The notes beneath the pieces are model-generated. The model ran no database searches and was not told where the DNA came from. It worked only from the letters and a program-made list of their open reading frames with translations. Positions 42,540-53,348 of a stretch of 56,885 bases of DNA are shown in pieces. Numbering within the stretch: position 1 is the first letter of the stretch; the number at the start of each line of letters is the position of its first letter. The translations under genes and the position numbers were made by a program. The stretch comes from Sphingomonadales bacterium. GTDB lineage: Bacteria; Bacteroidota; Bacteroidia; Chitinophagales; Chitinophagaceae. The stretch covers positions 1 through 56,885 of the forward strand of contig VHBB01000009.1 of NCBI GenBank assembly GCA_016872155.1, read 5' to 3'.

Positions 42540-44106
42540 ACTGATTTATAAAGGTACGCGATTGTAAGGTGATGACAGGCACGATCATTTCTTCTAAACT
42601 AATACCTCCGTGCTGAAACGTATTGCGGTAATAATTTACATAATGATTGTAGTTGTTGGGATAGCACAGAAAATGATCGCCCTTGGCAAAAATGTACGAC
42701 GAGTTGATGGCCGGACTCGGCAGTCCCGCCTGCGAAGGATTGCGAAAGGCCAGCACGTCTTTGGGTTCGTATTGCAAGTTGCGCCCGTGCTTGTAGCGCA
42801 GGTTGGTCGTGGTCTGTTTGTCGCCCACCACTTTGCAAGGGGTATGCACCCGAATGCTGCCATGGTCGGTAGCCAACACGATCTTGCAACGTTTGTCGGC
42901 AATACGCTTGAGCGCCTGGTGCAAGGGAGAATGCTCAAACCACGAAGCCGTTACACTGCGGTAACTGCTTTCGTCGCCGGCCAGCTCTTTTAGCACCTCC
43001 ATTTCGGTACGGGCATGGCTGAGCATATCCACAAAATTGTAAACGATTATAGTAAGGTCATTGCTCAGTAAATTATGGATCTGCTGTTGCAACTCCAGAC
43101 CCGACTGGTTATTGAGCACCTTGGTATAATGCACCCGCAGGGAGCCTTTTCCCAGCCGTTGCAAGTGGGCGCGCAGCAACTCCTCTTCAAAAAGATTTTT
43201 ACCACCCTCTTCTTCGTCGTGCTTAAAATACTGCGGATACTGCTTTTGCATCTCCGCGGGTAATAACCCCGAAAAAATTGCGTTGCGCGCATACTGGGTG
43301 GCCGTGGGCAGAATGCTGTAAAAACTATCTTCTTCGGTACGTCTGAAATTTTGCAATAGTATCGGCTCAATGGCCTTCCACTGATCGAACCGAAGATTAT
43401 CGATCAAAATAAAAAATAGCGGAACGTCCTTTTCGAGTTGGGGAATTACTTTGTTACGCAGTAAGGTCTGGCTCATTACCGGAGCCGACGCGGGGTCTTG
43501 TATCCAACCCGCATATTGCTTACTGATAAATTTAAAGAACTCGGTATTGGCCTCTGCCTTTTGGGTTTGCAATACCTCTTGCATCTCGGGGCTGTCGGTG
43601 CGTTGCATCTCGAGCTCCCAATACACCAACTTCTTGTAGATATCTCTCCACTCGCGGTGATCGGGGTTGCTGTTGAGTGCGGTAAACAGATGCCGAAACT
43701 GTTGCTGGTAGGCCGACGTGGTCTTCTCGGCCACGAGTCGTTTGTTGTCGATGATCTTTTTTAGACTCAGCCAGACCTGGTTGGGATTGACCGGCTTTAT
43801 CAGGTAGTCACTGATCTGAGAGCCGATGGCATCATCCATTAAATTCTCGGTCTCGTTCTTGGTAATCAGCACCACGGGCAGTGAACGGTTGATCTCTTTG
43901 ATCTTGGCAAGTGTCTCCAGACCGGTTATACCGGGCATGCTCTCGTCGATGAGCACCACGTCGACAGGATGTTCCTTTACATAGTCAATGGCCTCAAATC
44001 CATTGGTAAAGGTCTCGACCTGATAGCCTTTGTTCTCTAAAAAAAGTTGCTGGGAGCGAAGGCTTTCGATCTCGTCATCGACCCATATGATCCTTGCCAG
44101 TGCCAT
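42514..44106 (-). CDS. porX: PorX: response regulator with PglZ (alkaline phosphatase-like) output domain
   Basis: Regulator of the type IX secretion system, working with PorY and an ECF sigma factor in Porphyromonas. The 530-residue protein has a receiver domain (1-125) with Asp10/Asp11, phosphoacceptor Asp54 in VVLIDESMPG and Lys in DYLIKPVN. A helical linker follows, then a PglZ/alkaline phosphatase-superfamily domain (about 200-530) with LIDNLRFDQWK, ILPTATQYARNAIFSG (candidate nucleophile Thr), YNFVDMLSHAR, LATDHGSIRVHTP and YFRNTFQHGG-type C-terminal motif (YRNTFQHGGISLEEM). It is consistent with the T9SS substrates at 11-20 kb. A -7 box lies 5 nt upstream. Confidence 0.93.
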   Translation of the reverse strand: MALARIIWVDDEIESLRSQQLFLENKGYQVETFTNGFEAIDYVKEHPVDVVLIDESMPGITGLETLAKIKEINRSLPVVLITKNETENLMDDAIGSQISDYLIKPVNPNQVWLSLKKIIDNKRLVAEKTTSAYQQQFRHLFTALNSNPDHREWRDIYKKLVYWELEMQRTDSPEMQEVLQTQKAEANTEFFKFISKQYAGWIQDPASAPVMSQTLLRNKVIPQLEKDVPLFFILIDNLRFDQWKAIEPILLQNFRRTEEDSFYSILPTATQYARNAIFSGLLPAEMQKQYPQYFKHDEEEGGKNLFEEELLRAHLQRLGKGSLRVHYTKVLNNQSGLELQQQIHNLLSNDLTIIVYNFVDMLSHARTEMEVLKELAGDESSYRSVTASWFEHSPLHQALKRIADKRCKIVLATDHGSIRVHTPCKVVGDKQTTTNLRYKHGRNLQYEPKDVLAFRNPSQAGLPSPAINSSYIFAKGDHFLCYPNNYNHYVNYYRNTFQHGGISLEEMIVPVITLQSRTFINQYEVQPDNP

Positions 44107-44111
44107 GGGCT

Positions 44112-44119
44112 CAAATTTA
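44112..44119 (-). promoter_or_regulatory. -7 box immediately upstream of porX
   Basis: A perfect TAaaTTTG on the minus strand, 5 nt before the porX ATG. No clear -33. Confidence 0.5.
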
Positions 44120-44140
44120 GCTTTTTAAAGCCAGCCTTTG

Positions 44141-44148
44141 TATTTTTG
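44141..44148 (+). promoter_or_regulatory. -7 box for the HD-domain gene
   Basis: A perfect TAttTTTG, 26 nt before ATG 44175. TTTA at 44115-44118 with a 22-nt spacer is the best -33 candidate and lies within the porX -7 box on the other strand. Confidence 0.55.
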
Positions 44149-44174
44149 CAGATGGCCCTTGCGGCTTTAACAAA

Positions 44175-45419
44175 ATGTCTACCTCCCCTGCCGTCAGAAA
44201 AATAATCAACGATCCGGTCTACGGTTTCATTACCATCGATCATCCCCTTGTCCTGGAATTGATCTCTCATCCCTATTACCAGCGGCTGCGCAATATTCAT
44301 CAAATGGCCTTTGCGCACCTGGTCTACCCCGGGGCCATGCATTCCCGATTGCATCACTCGTTGGGAGCCTATCACCTAATGGGTATTGCCCTCGCTGAGT
44401 TAAAAAGCAAGGGGGTTCCCATTACCGAAGAAGAAGAGCTGGGTGCCAAACTGGCCATTTTGCTTCACGACGGCGGGCACGGTCCTTTCTCGCACGCGCT
44501 AGAAAAAGTGCTGATACCCGGCCTGCATCACGAAACGCTGTCGCTCCTGCTCATGGAGCAGCTCAATACCGTTTTTAGCGGACAGCTTAGTACGGCCATC
44601 TCTATTTTTACCGATACCTATCCCAAACGCTTTTTGCACCAGCTTATTTCCGGACAGCTCGATGTGGACCGCATGGATTATCTAAATCGTGATAGTTTCT
44701 TTACCGGTGTGGCCGAGGGGGTCATCGGCTATGACCGTATTTTAAAGATGCTGGCCGTAAAGGACGGAGATCTAATGGTCGAAGAAAAAGCCATCTTCTC
44801 GATCGAGAAATTTTTGATCAGTCGTCGCCTAATGTACTGGCAGGTCTATTTGCATAAGACCGTGGTGAGCGCCGAGATGACGGTGGTCTTGATCTTTAAA
44901 CGCGTGCTGGAACTTTTGCAACAGGGCATTGCCTTGCAGGCCGCCAGCTCCGATCTGAACTTTTTTTTACAAAACCGCGAGGCCGGCGCTACCATCAAGC
45001 AGCATTTGGATCGCTTTTGTCGTCTTGACGATCACGACGTGATGGCCAGCATCAAAAACTGGTGCTATCATCCCGACAAAGTTCTTTCTACACTAAGCCG
45101 ACTGGTTACCGAGCGAAAATTACTCAAGATCCGTTTCTTGAAAGAACCCATTGGCGAGATGCGTCTGGCCGAGCTTCGCAAACAGACCGCTCAGCAACTG
45201 GGAATTACCGAAGAAGAGGCCGGTTATTTCGTGTTTACCGGCAAGGCCAGCAATACGACCTACAATCCGAAAGACGAAAGAATTCATATTCTCTTTAAGG
45301 ATGGTACGGTAAAAGATATCTCAGAGGTCGACAATGCGCTTATCAATTACGGCAGCAGTTTGGCCTTTGGAGAGATCAGCAAAGAATATATTTGTTATCC
45401 GGGGCACCATAAGATCTAA
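44175..45419 (+). CDS. HD-domain phosphohydrolase (dGTPase/SAMHD1-like)
   Basis: A 414-residue cytosolic metal-dependent phosphohydrolase. The HD motif set is visible: [29 protein letters not shown] and [16 protein letters not shown], with [11 protein letters not shown] near the N-terminus, the arrangement of the YdhJ/SAMHD1-like HD family. Likely substrates are dNTPs or related nucleotides, but this is inference. It is divergent from porX and followed by lpxD on the same strand after 56 bp. Confidence 0.88.
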   Translation: MSTSPAVRKIINDPVYGFITIDHPLVLELISHPYYQRLRNIHQMAFAHLVYPGAMHSRLHHSLGAYHLMGIALAELKSKGVPITEEEELGAKLAILLHDGGHGPFSHALEKVLIPGLHHETLSLLLMEQLNTVFSGQLSTAISIFTDTYPKRFLHQLISGQLDVDRMDYLNRDSFFTGVAEGVIGYDRILKMLAVKDGDLMVEEKAIFSIEKFLISRRLMYWQVYLHKTVVSAEMTVVLIFKRVLELLQQGIALQAASSDLNFFLQNREAGATIKQHLDRFCRLDDHDVMASIKNWCYHPDKVLSTLSRLVTERKLLKIRFLKEPIGEMRLAELRKQTAQQLGITEEEAGYFVFTGKASNTTYNPKDERIHILFKDGTVKDISEVDNALINYGSSLAFGEISKEYICYPGHHKI

Positions 45420-45475
45420 TTCAAATAAGGCCTACCGAAATGGTAGTGTCGCCATTAAAAAAGAGTCGTTCACCT

Positions 45476-46519
45476 ATGATGCAGTTTACCGCCGCCCAAC
45501 TTGCCCCGCTTATTGGAGCCACTATACAGGGAGATCCGGAGGTGATCGTGCATTCATTCGGAAAGATCGAAGAAGCCATCACAGGGCAATTGGCCTTTTT
45601 GTCGAATCCCAAATACGAGGAGTACCTCTATACGACCAAGGCCTCCCTTATTATTCTCAACAACGATCTTGTTTTGCGAGAGCCGGTCAGCGCCACGCTG
45701 CTACGCGTTAGTGATGCCTATTCTTCTTTTGCCACTTTGTTAGATACCTACCAACAATTGCAAGCCTCTTCGCTAACGGGTATACAGCAGCCTTCGTTCA
45801 TTGCACCGAGTGCTACTTTGGGCGAGCAGATCTTTGTCGGTGCGTTCGCCTACATTGGAGAACAAGTGTCGGTCGGAAAGAATTGCAAGATCTATCCGCA
45901 CTGTTATATCGGAAACAACGTAACCCTGGGAGATAATGTGGTATTGCATGCCGGCGTAAAGATCTATCACCAGTGCCAACTGGGCAATCGGGTTATTGTT
46001 CATGCCGGCACTGTTATTGGTAGTGATGGATTTGGATTTGCACCCAAGGCCGATGGCAGCTTGCAAAAAGTTCCGCAAATTGGTAATGTAATTATAGAAG
46101 ACGGCGTAGAGATCGGCGCCAACACCACCATCGATCGAGCCACCATTGGTTCTACGCTTATTCGAAAGGGAGCCAAACTCGATAACCTGATACAAGTGGC
46201 CCATAATGTAGAAGTGGGCGACAGCACGGTCATTGCGGCCCAGGCCGGTATTAGTGGCAGCACCAAGATCGGAAAAGGGGTCATGATCGGCGGACAGGCC
46301 GGTATTGTGGGTCATATTACGTTGGGCGATGGCGCCAAGGTCAATGCCCAAAGCGGGGTCTCTAAATCGATCGAAAATGGCAAGGCTGTTACCGGCACGC
46401 CCGCCTACGATTACACCCAGGCCCTGCGCAGCCAGGCCCTGAGCCGGCAGCTACCCGAGTTAGAAAAGCGGATCAAAGAACTCGAAAACATCATAAAAGA
46501 CTTGAAATCAAGTAAATAG
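45476..46519 (+). CDS. lpxD: UDP-3-O-acylglucosamine N-acyltransferase
   Basis: Third step of lipid A synthesis: transfers a 3-hydroxyacyl group to UDP-3-O-acyl-glucosamine. It is about 347 residues. The N-terminal uridine-binding domain ([32 protein letters not shown]) precedes a left-handed beta-helix of hexapeptide repeats (about 105-300). The catalytic His lies in [10 protein letters not shown] and the GSDGFGFAP loop is present. The C-terminal helix ends [13 protein letters not shown]. Two adjacent ATGs (45476 and 45479) are possible; the open frame from 45440 is rejected. lpxC-fabZ follows after 59 bp with its own promoter. Confidence 0.94.
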   Translation: MMQFTAAQLAPLIGATIQGDPEVIVHSFGKIEEAITGQLAFLSNPKYEEYLYTTKASLIILNNDLVLREPVSATLLRVSDAYSSFATLLDTYQQLQASSLTGIQQPSFIAPSATLGEQIFVGAFAYIGEQVSVGKNCKIYPHCYIGNNVTLGDNVVLHAGVKIYHQCQLGNRVIVHAGTVIGSDGFGFAPKADGSLQKVPQIGNVIIEDGVEIGANTTIDRATIGSTLIRKGAKLDNLIQVAHNVEVGDSTVIAAQAGISGSTKIGKGVMIGGQAGIVGHITLGDGAKVNAQSGVSKSIENGKAVTGTPAYDYTQALRSQALSRQLPELEKRIKELENIIKDLKSSK

Positions 46520-46527
46520 ATAGCCCC

Positions 46528-46558
46528 TTTCGCATGCCTGGGGTAAGTGTTATCTTTG
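46528..46558 (+). promoter_or_regulatory. Promoter for lpxC-fabZ
   Basis: TTTc at 46528-46531, a 19-nt spacer and a perfect TAtcTTTG at 46551-46558, 20 nt before the ATG. Confidence 0.65.
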
Positions 46559-46578
46559 CAGCCACTAATCCACCTCTC

Positions 46579-47982
46579 ATGGCCAAATCCTTTAATCCCG
46601 ACAAGCAACATACCCTAGGTTCGGCCGTCACCATCGCTGGTACCGGACTGCATACGGGCATACTGGCCGACCTGACCCTGCAACCGGCCAATCCGGGTTT
46701 CGGGTTACAGTTTAAGCGGACCGATCTGCCCGGTCAACCCATTATCAAAGCCGATTGCGATCTGGTGACCGATACCAGCCGCGGCACCACGCTCGAGAGC
46801 GAAGGCGTTAAAGTAAGTACCGTGGAGCATGTACTGGCCGCCCTGGTGGGCATGGGTGTCGATAACTGTCTGCTAGAGATCAACGGTCCAGAGGTTCCGA
46901 TTATGGATGGCAGCTCAGGACCCTTTGTGGAACTGATAGAAAAGGCCGGTGTACAAGAACAAGATGCGGCCAAAGTGTGGTATAGCATCGATGAAAATAT
47001 TTTTCACTACGACGAAGCAAAGCGGGTAGAGATGGTAGCCATGCCTGCTATGGAATATCAAATTACCACCCTGATCGACTTTAATTCTCCGGTGCTGGGA
47101 ACACAACATGCCGGATTAAAAGCCATACGAGATTTTAAAAAAGAGATCGCGCCCTGTCGCACCTTTTGCTTTTTGCACGAACTCGAAGCGCTCATCGATA
47201 ATAATTTGATCAAAGGCGGTGATGTAAACAATGCGATCGTGGTCGTTGACAGACCCGTAGAGAAAGAAGAGCTGGATCGGCTTAAAAAAATATTCAAAAA
47301 AGAAAAGATAGAAGTAAAGAGCGAAGGCTATCTGAACAATTTGGACCTGCGATTTCCCAATGAGCCGGCCCGCCACAAATTATTAGACGTGGTAGGCGAT
47401 CTGGCACTGATCGGCTATCCCATCAAGGCGCGCATTATTGCCAATCGTCCCGGACACAGTAGCAATGTGGCCTTTGCGCGCAAGATCAAGCAATACATCA
47501 AAAAGAATAAGCACACGCGCGATGTGCCCACTTACGATCCCAGCCTGCCTCCCGTATACGATCAACAGCGCATCGAAAGAACCCTGCCCCACCGTTTTCC
47601 GTTTGCATTGGTCGATAAAGTCATTGAGCTAAGCGATACCCATATTGTGGGCGTCAAGAACGTCACCTTTAACGAGTGGTTCTTTCAGGGGCATTTTCCG
47701 GGTAACCCCGTTATGCCCGGCGTGCTGCAGATCGAGGCCCTGGCCCAATGTGGCGGTATCTTGGCCATCAACCTGAGTGGCGAAGGTGAGTACGACACGT
47801 ATTTTCTTAAGATCGATAATTGCAAGTTTAAGCAAATGGTCAAGCCCGGCGACACGCTGTTGCTCAAGATGGAACTGGCCGCCCCGATTCGTCGCGGTAT
47901 CTGCGAAATGAAAGGCACCATCTATGTGGGTGGCAAGGTCTGTGCCGAAGCCAATCTGGTGGCCCAGATCGTTAAAAAATAG
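46579..47982 (+). CDS. lpxC: Bifunctional UDP-3-O-acyl-GlcNAc deacetylase / 3-hydroxyacyl-ACP dehydratase (LpxC-FabZ fusion)
   Basis: A 467-residue fusion joining the committed deacetylase of lipid A synthesis with the FabZ dehydratase of fatty-acid elongation. The LpxC part (1-305) has zinc ligands His84 (TVEHVLAAL), His266 and Asp270 (ARHKLLDVVGD), and His293 in RPGHSSNVAFA. After a short basic linker, the FabZ part (about 325-467) has LPHRFPFALVD, the active-site His372 in GHFPGNPVMPG and Glu386 in QIEALAQ. The fusion is known in Bacteroidota. ATG 46579 is set by the promoter at 46551. lpxA, often next, is absent; gyrB follows. Confidence 0.96.
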   Translation: MAKSFNPDKQHTLGSAVTIAGTGLHTGILADLTLQPANPGFGLQFKRTDLPGQPIIKADCDLVTDTSRGTTLESEGVKVSTVEHVLAALVGMGVDNCLLEINGPEVPIMDGSSGPFVELIEKAGVQEQDAAKVWYSIDENIFHYDEAKRVEMVAMPAMEYQITTLIDFNSPVLGTQHAGLKAIRDFKKEIAPCRTFCFLHELEALIDNNLIKGGDVNNAIVVVDRPVEKEELDRLKKIFKKEKIEVKSEGYLNNLDLRFPNEPARHKLLDVVGDLALIGYPIKARIIANRPGHSSNVAFARKIKQYIKKNKHTRDVPTYDPSLPPVYDQQRIERTLPHRFPFALVDKVIELSDTHIVGVKNVTFNEWFFQGHFPGNPVMPGVLQIEALAQCGGILAINLSGEGEYDTYFLKIDNCKFKQMVKPGDTLLLKMELAAPIRRGICEMKGTIYVGGKVCAEANLVAQIVKK

Positions 47983-48000
47983 CTGCTAAAATCAGCTCCG

Positions 48001-50906
<2,906 letters not shown>

Positions 50907-50911
50907 ATCCA

Positions 50912-51667
50912 CTATTTACCGATGATCAAATTAATTCCATAAAACCCACGCTTGATCTTGAAAGTGCCGAGACTCCGATAAGCAGGATCGTCCAACACCG
51001 TCATGAACAAGGCCTCGTCTTGCGTAGCAGCAGCCATTGACACCATAGGAGAGAGCCCCAGTTCCAAACCGGACTTGAATCGTTTGACCCATTCTACCGA
51101 TAGTACTCCGCGCAGATACGGCACATACCACTTGGGGCGTGTAAAATAGATCTCGTACAAACGAAACACCCCCGTTCCATTATCGAGCAGGTTGGCGCTG
51201 GATTCTATAGACTCAGGATAGGGATCGATATGAAAGACCGGACCCAGTCTTGACATAAGCCCAAGTCGCCATGTAGGGGAGCAGTAGAGATCGAAGCGCT
51301 TTCCGAAATAACCAAATAGCTCGACGTTCTTGATACCGCCTGCCAAAAAGATAAACTTCTCTCGCGCTGGGGTAAAATAGGGCAAGGGCCGATCGATCGT
51401 ATAAAAATACTTCTCGTAATTGACCGAGGCCGCCATTCCCCAAAGCAGTTTTTTATACGACCGCCTAATGGTTCGGTTATAATCGAACCAGAGCGTTGTT
51501 TGTGGGATCTGCTCCAGCCCCACCCGTCCGATCAACATCTTATTGACCGGTAAAAAACTATACGTGGTTCCTAGTGCAAATTGTCGTTGCAGGGGCTGCG
51601 CACCGATAAGAATAGGTTAGGCCAGCAGCCCCCACAAAAGACAACAGGCAAGAATCGTATGTTTCAT
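50912..51667 (-). pseudogene. Probable outer-membrane protein gene interrupted by an in-frame TAA in the signal peptide
   Basis: A frame from ATG 51667 reads MKHTILACCLLWGLLA, meets TAA at 51619-51617, then continues open as PILIGAQPLQRQFALGTTYS and on to TAG at 50912 (252 codons in all). The two parts join into a plausible signal peptide (WGLLA-x-PILIGAQ) before a mature protein with beta-barrel-like strands (LGTTYSFLPVNKMLIGRVGL, KFIFLAGGIKNVELFGYFGK, LRGVLSVEWVKRF, FYGINLIIGK). One substitution, for example TTA to TAA, explains it. Translation from the internal ATG 51538 would give 208 residues without a signal peptide. A sequencing error cannot be excluded. Family not recognised. Confidence 0.7.
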
Positions 51668-51703
51668 AATAGCGATTTAATAAAAAGTTGTACCTGGCAA
51701 CTA

Positions 51704-52915
51704 CTACTCACACTCTCCCGATCCCAGCAGATAAATGGTTTTGATGGCGCGCTGGTTAAAAAATAACTTGAAGGTCAAAAACTCGTAGTTGACATCCCTA
51801 ATGGTGAGCGCATAAGGATGCTGCTGGTTGAGCGTTGACTTGAACGGTTGGTGATTAGCCGCTTGAAAGAACGGAATGCCATTAGCGGGCCAGGGAAGTG
51901 CTTCGCAGGCATTCCATTGCAATGAGCAATAGTTGATCCCTGCCAACGAGACCTTATCACGGGCCCAACCCACCGGACGCTTTTTAAATAACTTCAAACT
52001 TGCTTTGATTCGGGTGCGGGTACTCTTGCCATCCATCAGTACCCCGTTTTGAGAGACCGCATAGCGAAACTCCCTGCGAGCGCCCGGCGACAGACTGGCA
52101 GGAACGCCTTCTTTGGCCGTTCTGACCCTGGCCGTGACCGAAGGCTTGCAATCATAAAATAAATTGTTGGTGAGCCAATCCAAGATACCCTTGATCTCGG
52201 TCCAGTTATTGAAAATGAATTGCAGGATATCTTTGAGCTTGTTCTTTTCTTTTTGCACTGCGGCCATCTGTAAAAGAGCTGGTTCTGGATCGGTGAGTTC
52301 GAGATCGAAATTTCGATTGAGCAAGGGCCAGTAAAATTCTTCGGTAACCGGCTGATTTTCTCCGGGATGCTCACCCGTAAGTTCTTCACCCGCACCCGAG
52401 AGCCAAGCGGCCTCTTGCTTATTCATTATTACCCGAGCCGATTCAAAATTCAATTGCGTGGCAAATAAGGTGCTGGCCCGGTCGTCTTTAAAGAGAAAGA
52501 CCTCGGTCTCGAAATAGTTGAGCACTAACTCGCGATATACGTCGGGATCCATAGAGCCCCTGCAAATTCCCTCAGACGCAAATCGATCAGCCAGTACTGA
52601 AGCCGCGCTGGCAAAAAACGCATCGTATTGCCGATCGAGCTGCTCCAGGGTCTCGGCCGTGCGTACCACCGAGGCCAGATCGGTAAAGTATAACAAACCG
52701 TTGTGATTTTTAATAAACTCAGACTCGATGAGCGAGCGCACGTCAACTTCCAACTGTGCATCGAGCAATAAAAACTGTTCGAGATAAGGCTTGACCAGCG
52801 ATTGGGCCCCGGGATGTACGGACAAACAATGATACAGGTCAGGGCTGCGCTGATCTTGTGCGCGCGTGGTAGCGAAGAGGAATGTTAAAAAAATCGCAGA
52901 TATAATTTTTTTCAT
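51704..52915 (-). CDS. Hypothetical secreted protein
   Basis: Not recognised. The 403-residue protein has a clear signal peptide (MKKIISAIFLTFLFATTRAQ). The mature part is largely helical and acidic in its first 200 residues (LLLDAQLEVDVRSLIESEF, DRQYDAFFASAASVLADRF, helices up to about 250 with EKNKLKDILQFIFNNWTE), then a beta-rich C-terminal part (about 265-400) with DGKSTRTRIKASLKLFKKRP and VSLAGINYCSLQWNACEALP. Four Cys occur in the C-terminal half, suggesting possible disulphides. No T9SS C-terminal domain is visible. It is the first gene of a likely operon with the two barrel-like genes downstream (36-bp gap). Confidence 0.75.
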   Translation of the reverse strand: MKKIISAIFLTFLFATTRAQDQRSPDLYHCLSVHPGAQSLVKPYLEQFLLLDAQLEVDVRSLIESEFIKNHNGLLYFTDLASVVRTAETLEQLDRQYDAFFASAASVLADRFASEGICRGSMDPDVYRELVLNYFETEVFLFKDDRASTLFATQLNFESARVIMNKQEAAWLSGAGEELTGEHPGENQPVTEEFYWPLLNRNFDLELTDPEPALLQMAAVQKEKNKLKDILQFIFNNWTEIKGILDWLTNNLFYDCKPSVTARVRTAKEGVPASLSPGARREFRYAVSQNGVLMDGKSTRTRIKASLKLFKKRPVGWARDKVSLAGINYCSLQWNACEALPWPANGIPFFQAANHQPFKSTLNQQHPYALTIRDVNYEFLTFKLFFNQRAIKTIYLLGSGECE

Positions 52916-53091
52916 ATAAATAAGGTTATGATTAAAGGGATGTTAATTAGAGAAGTCGTGCAATTGAACGTTCTCTGTAAATATGTACCGGCCAAAGGCC
53001 CAAACCACGAGAAAACCAACCCGATTAAATGGTTTTTTTCTCTGAAACGGAACTTGTACCTTCAGCCCCTAAACCAAGAAAACCTTTTAAC

Positions 53092-53295
53092 ATGGCAGAC
53101 GTACAAATCACCGCGTACAATGTAAAGACTAAAGAAAAAGGCGTCGTAATGCAAGATGCCGTTATCACCAAAACCGCCAAAGGCGCTTATATGGCACAGG
53201 GCAACGACGGAAAAGGAAACAAGCTCACGACCCTGATGGGAGAAGAAAAGGCATTGGCCGCCATCAAAGCCGGCGTGGCCAAGCAAGGATGGTAA
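53092..53295 (+). CDS. Small hypothetical protein (67 aa)
   Basis: A 67-residue soluble basic protein, MADVQITAYNVKTKEKGVVM, with beta-strand character followed by a Gly/Lys loop (MAQGNDGKGNKLTTLMGEE) and a helix (KALAAIKAGVAKQGW). No family recognised. TAccTTCA at 53057-53064 is a -7-like box after a T-rich stretch (53033-53040), giving a short leader. The frame is open to 53029 but that start precedes the promoter. The terminator that follows overlaps the 3' end of mfd. Confidence 0.7.
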   Translation: MADVQITAYNVKTKEKGVVMQDAVITKTAKGAYMAQGNDGKGNKLTTLMGEEKALAAIKAGVAKQGW

Positions 53296-53312
53296 TTTAT
53301 CAGTTTTAAGAT

Positions 53313-53348
53313 AAAAGAGGCAAGGCTACTGCGGCATTGCCTCTTTTT
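53313..53348 (+). terminator. Intrinsic terminator for the 67-aa gene, overlapping mfd 3' end
   Basis: AAAAGAGGCAA (53313-53323) and TTGCCTCTTTT (53337-53347) form an 11-bp stem followed by T residues. The right arm is inside the mfd coding region. On the minus strand it has only a four-T tail. Confidence 0.85.
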
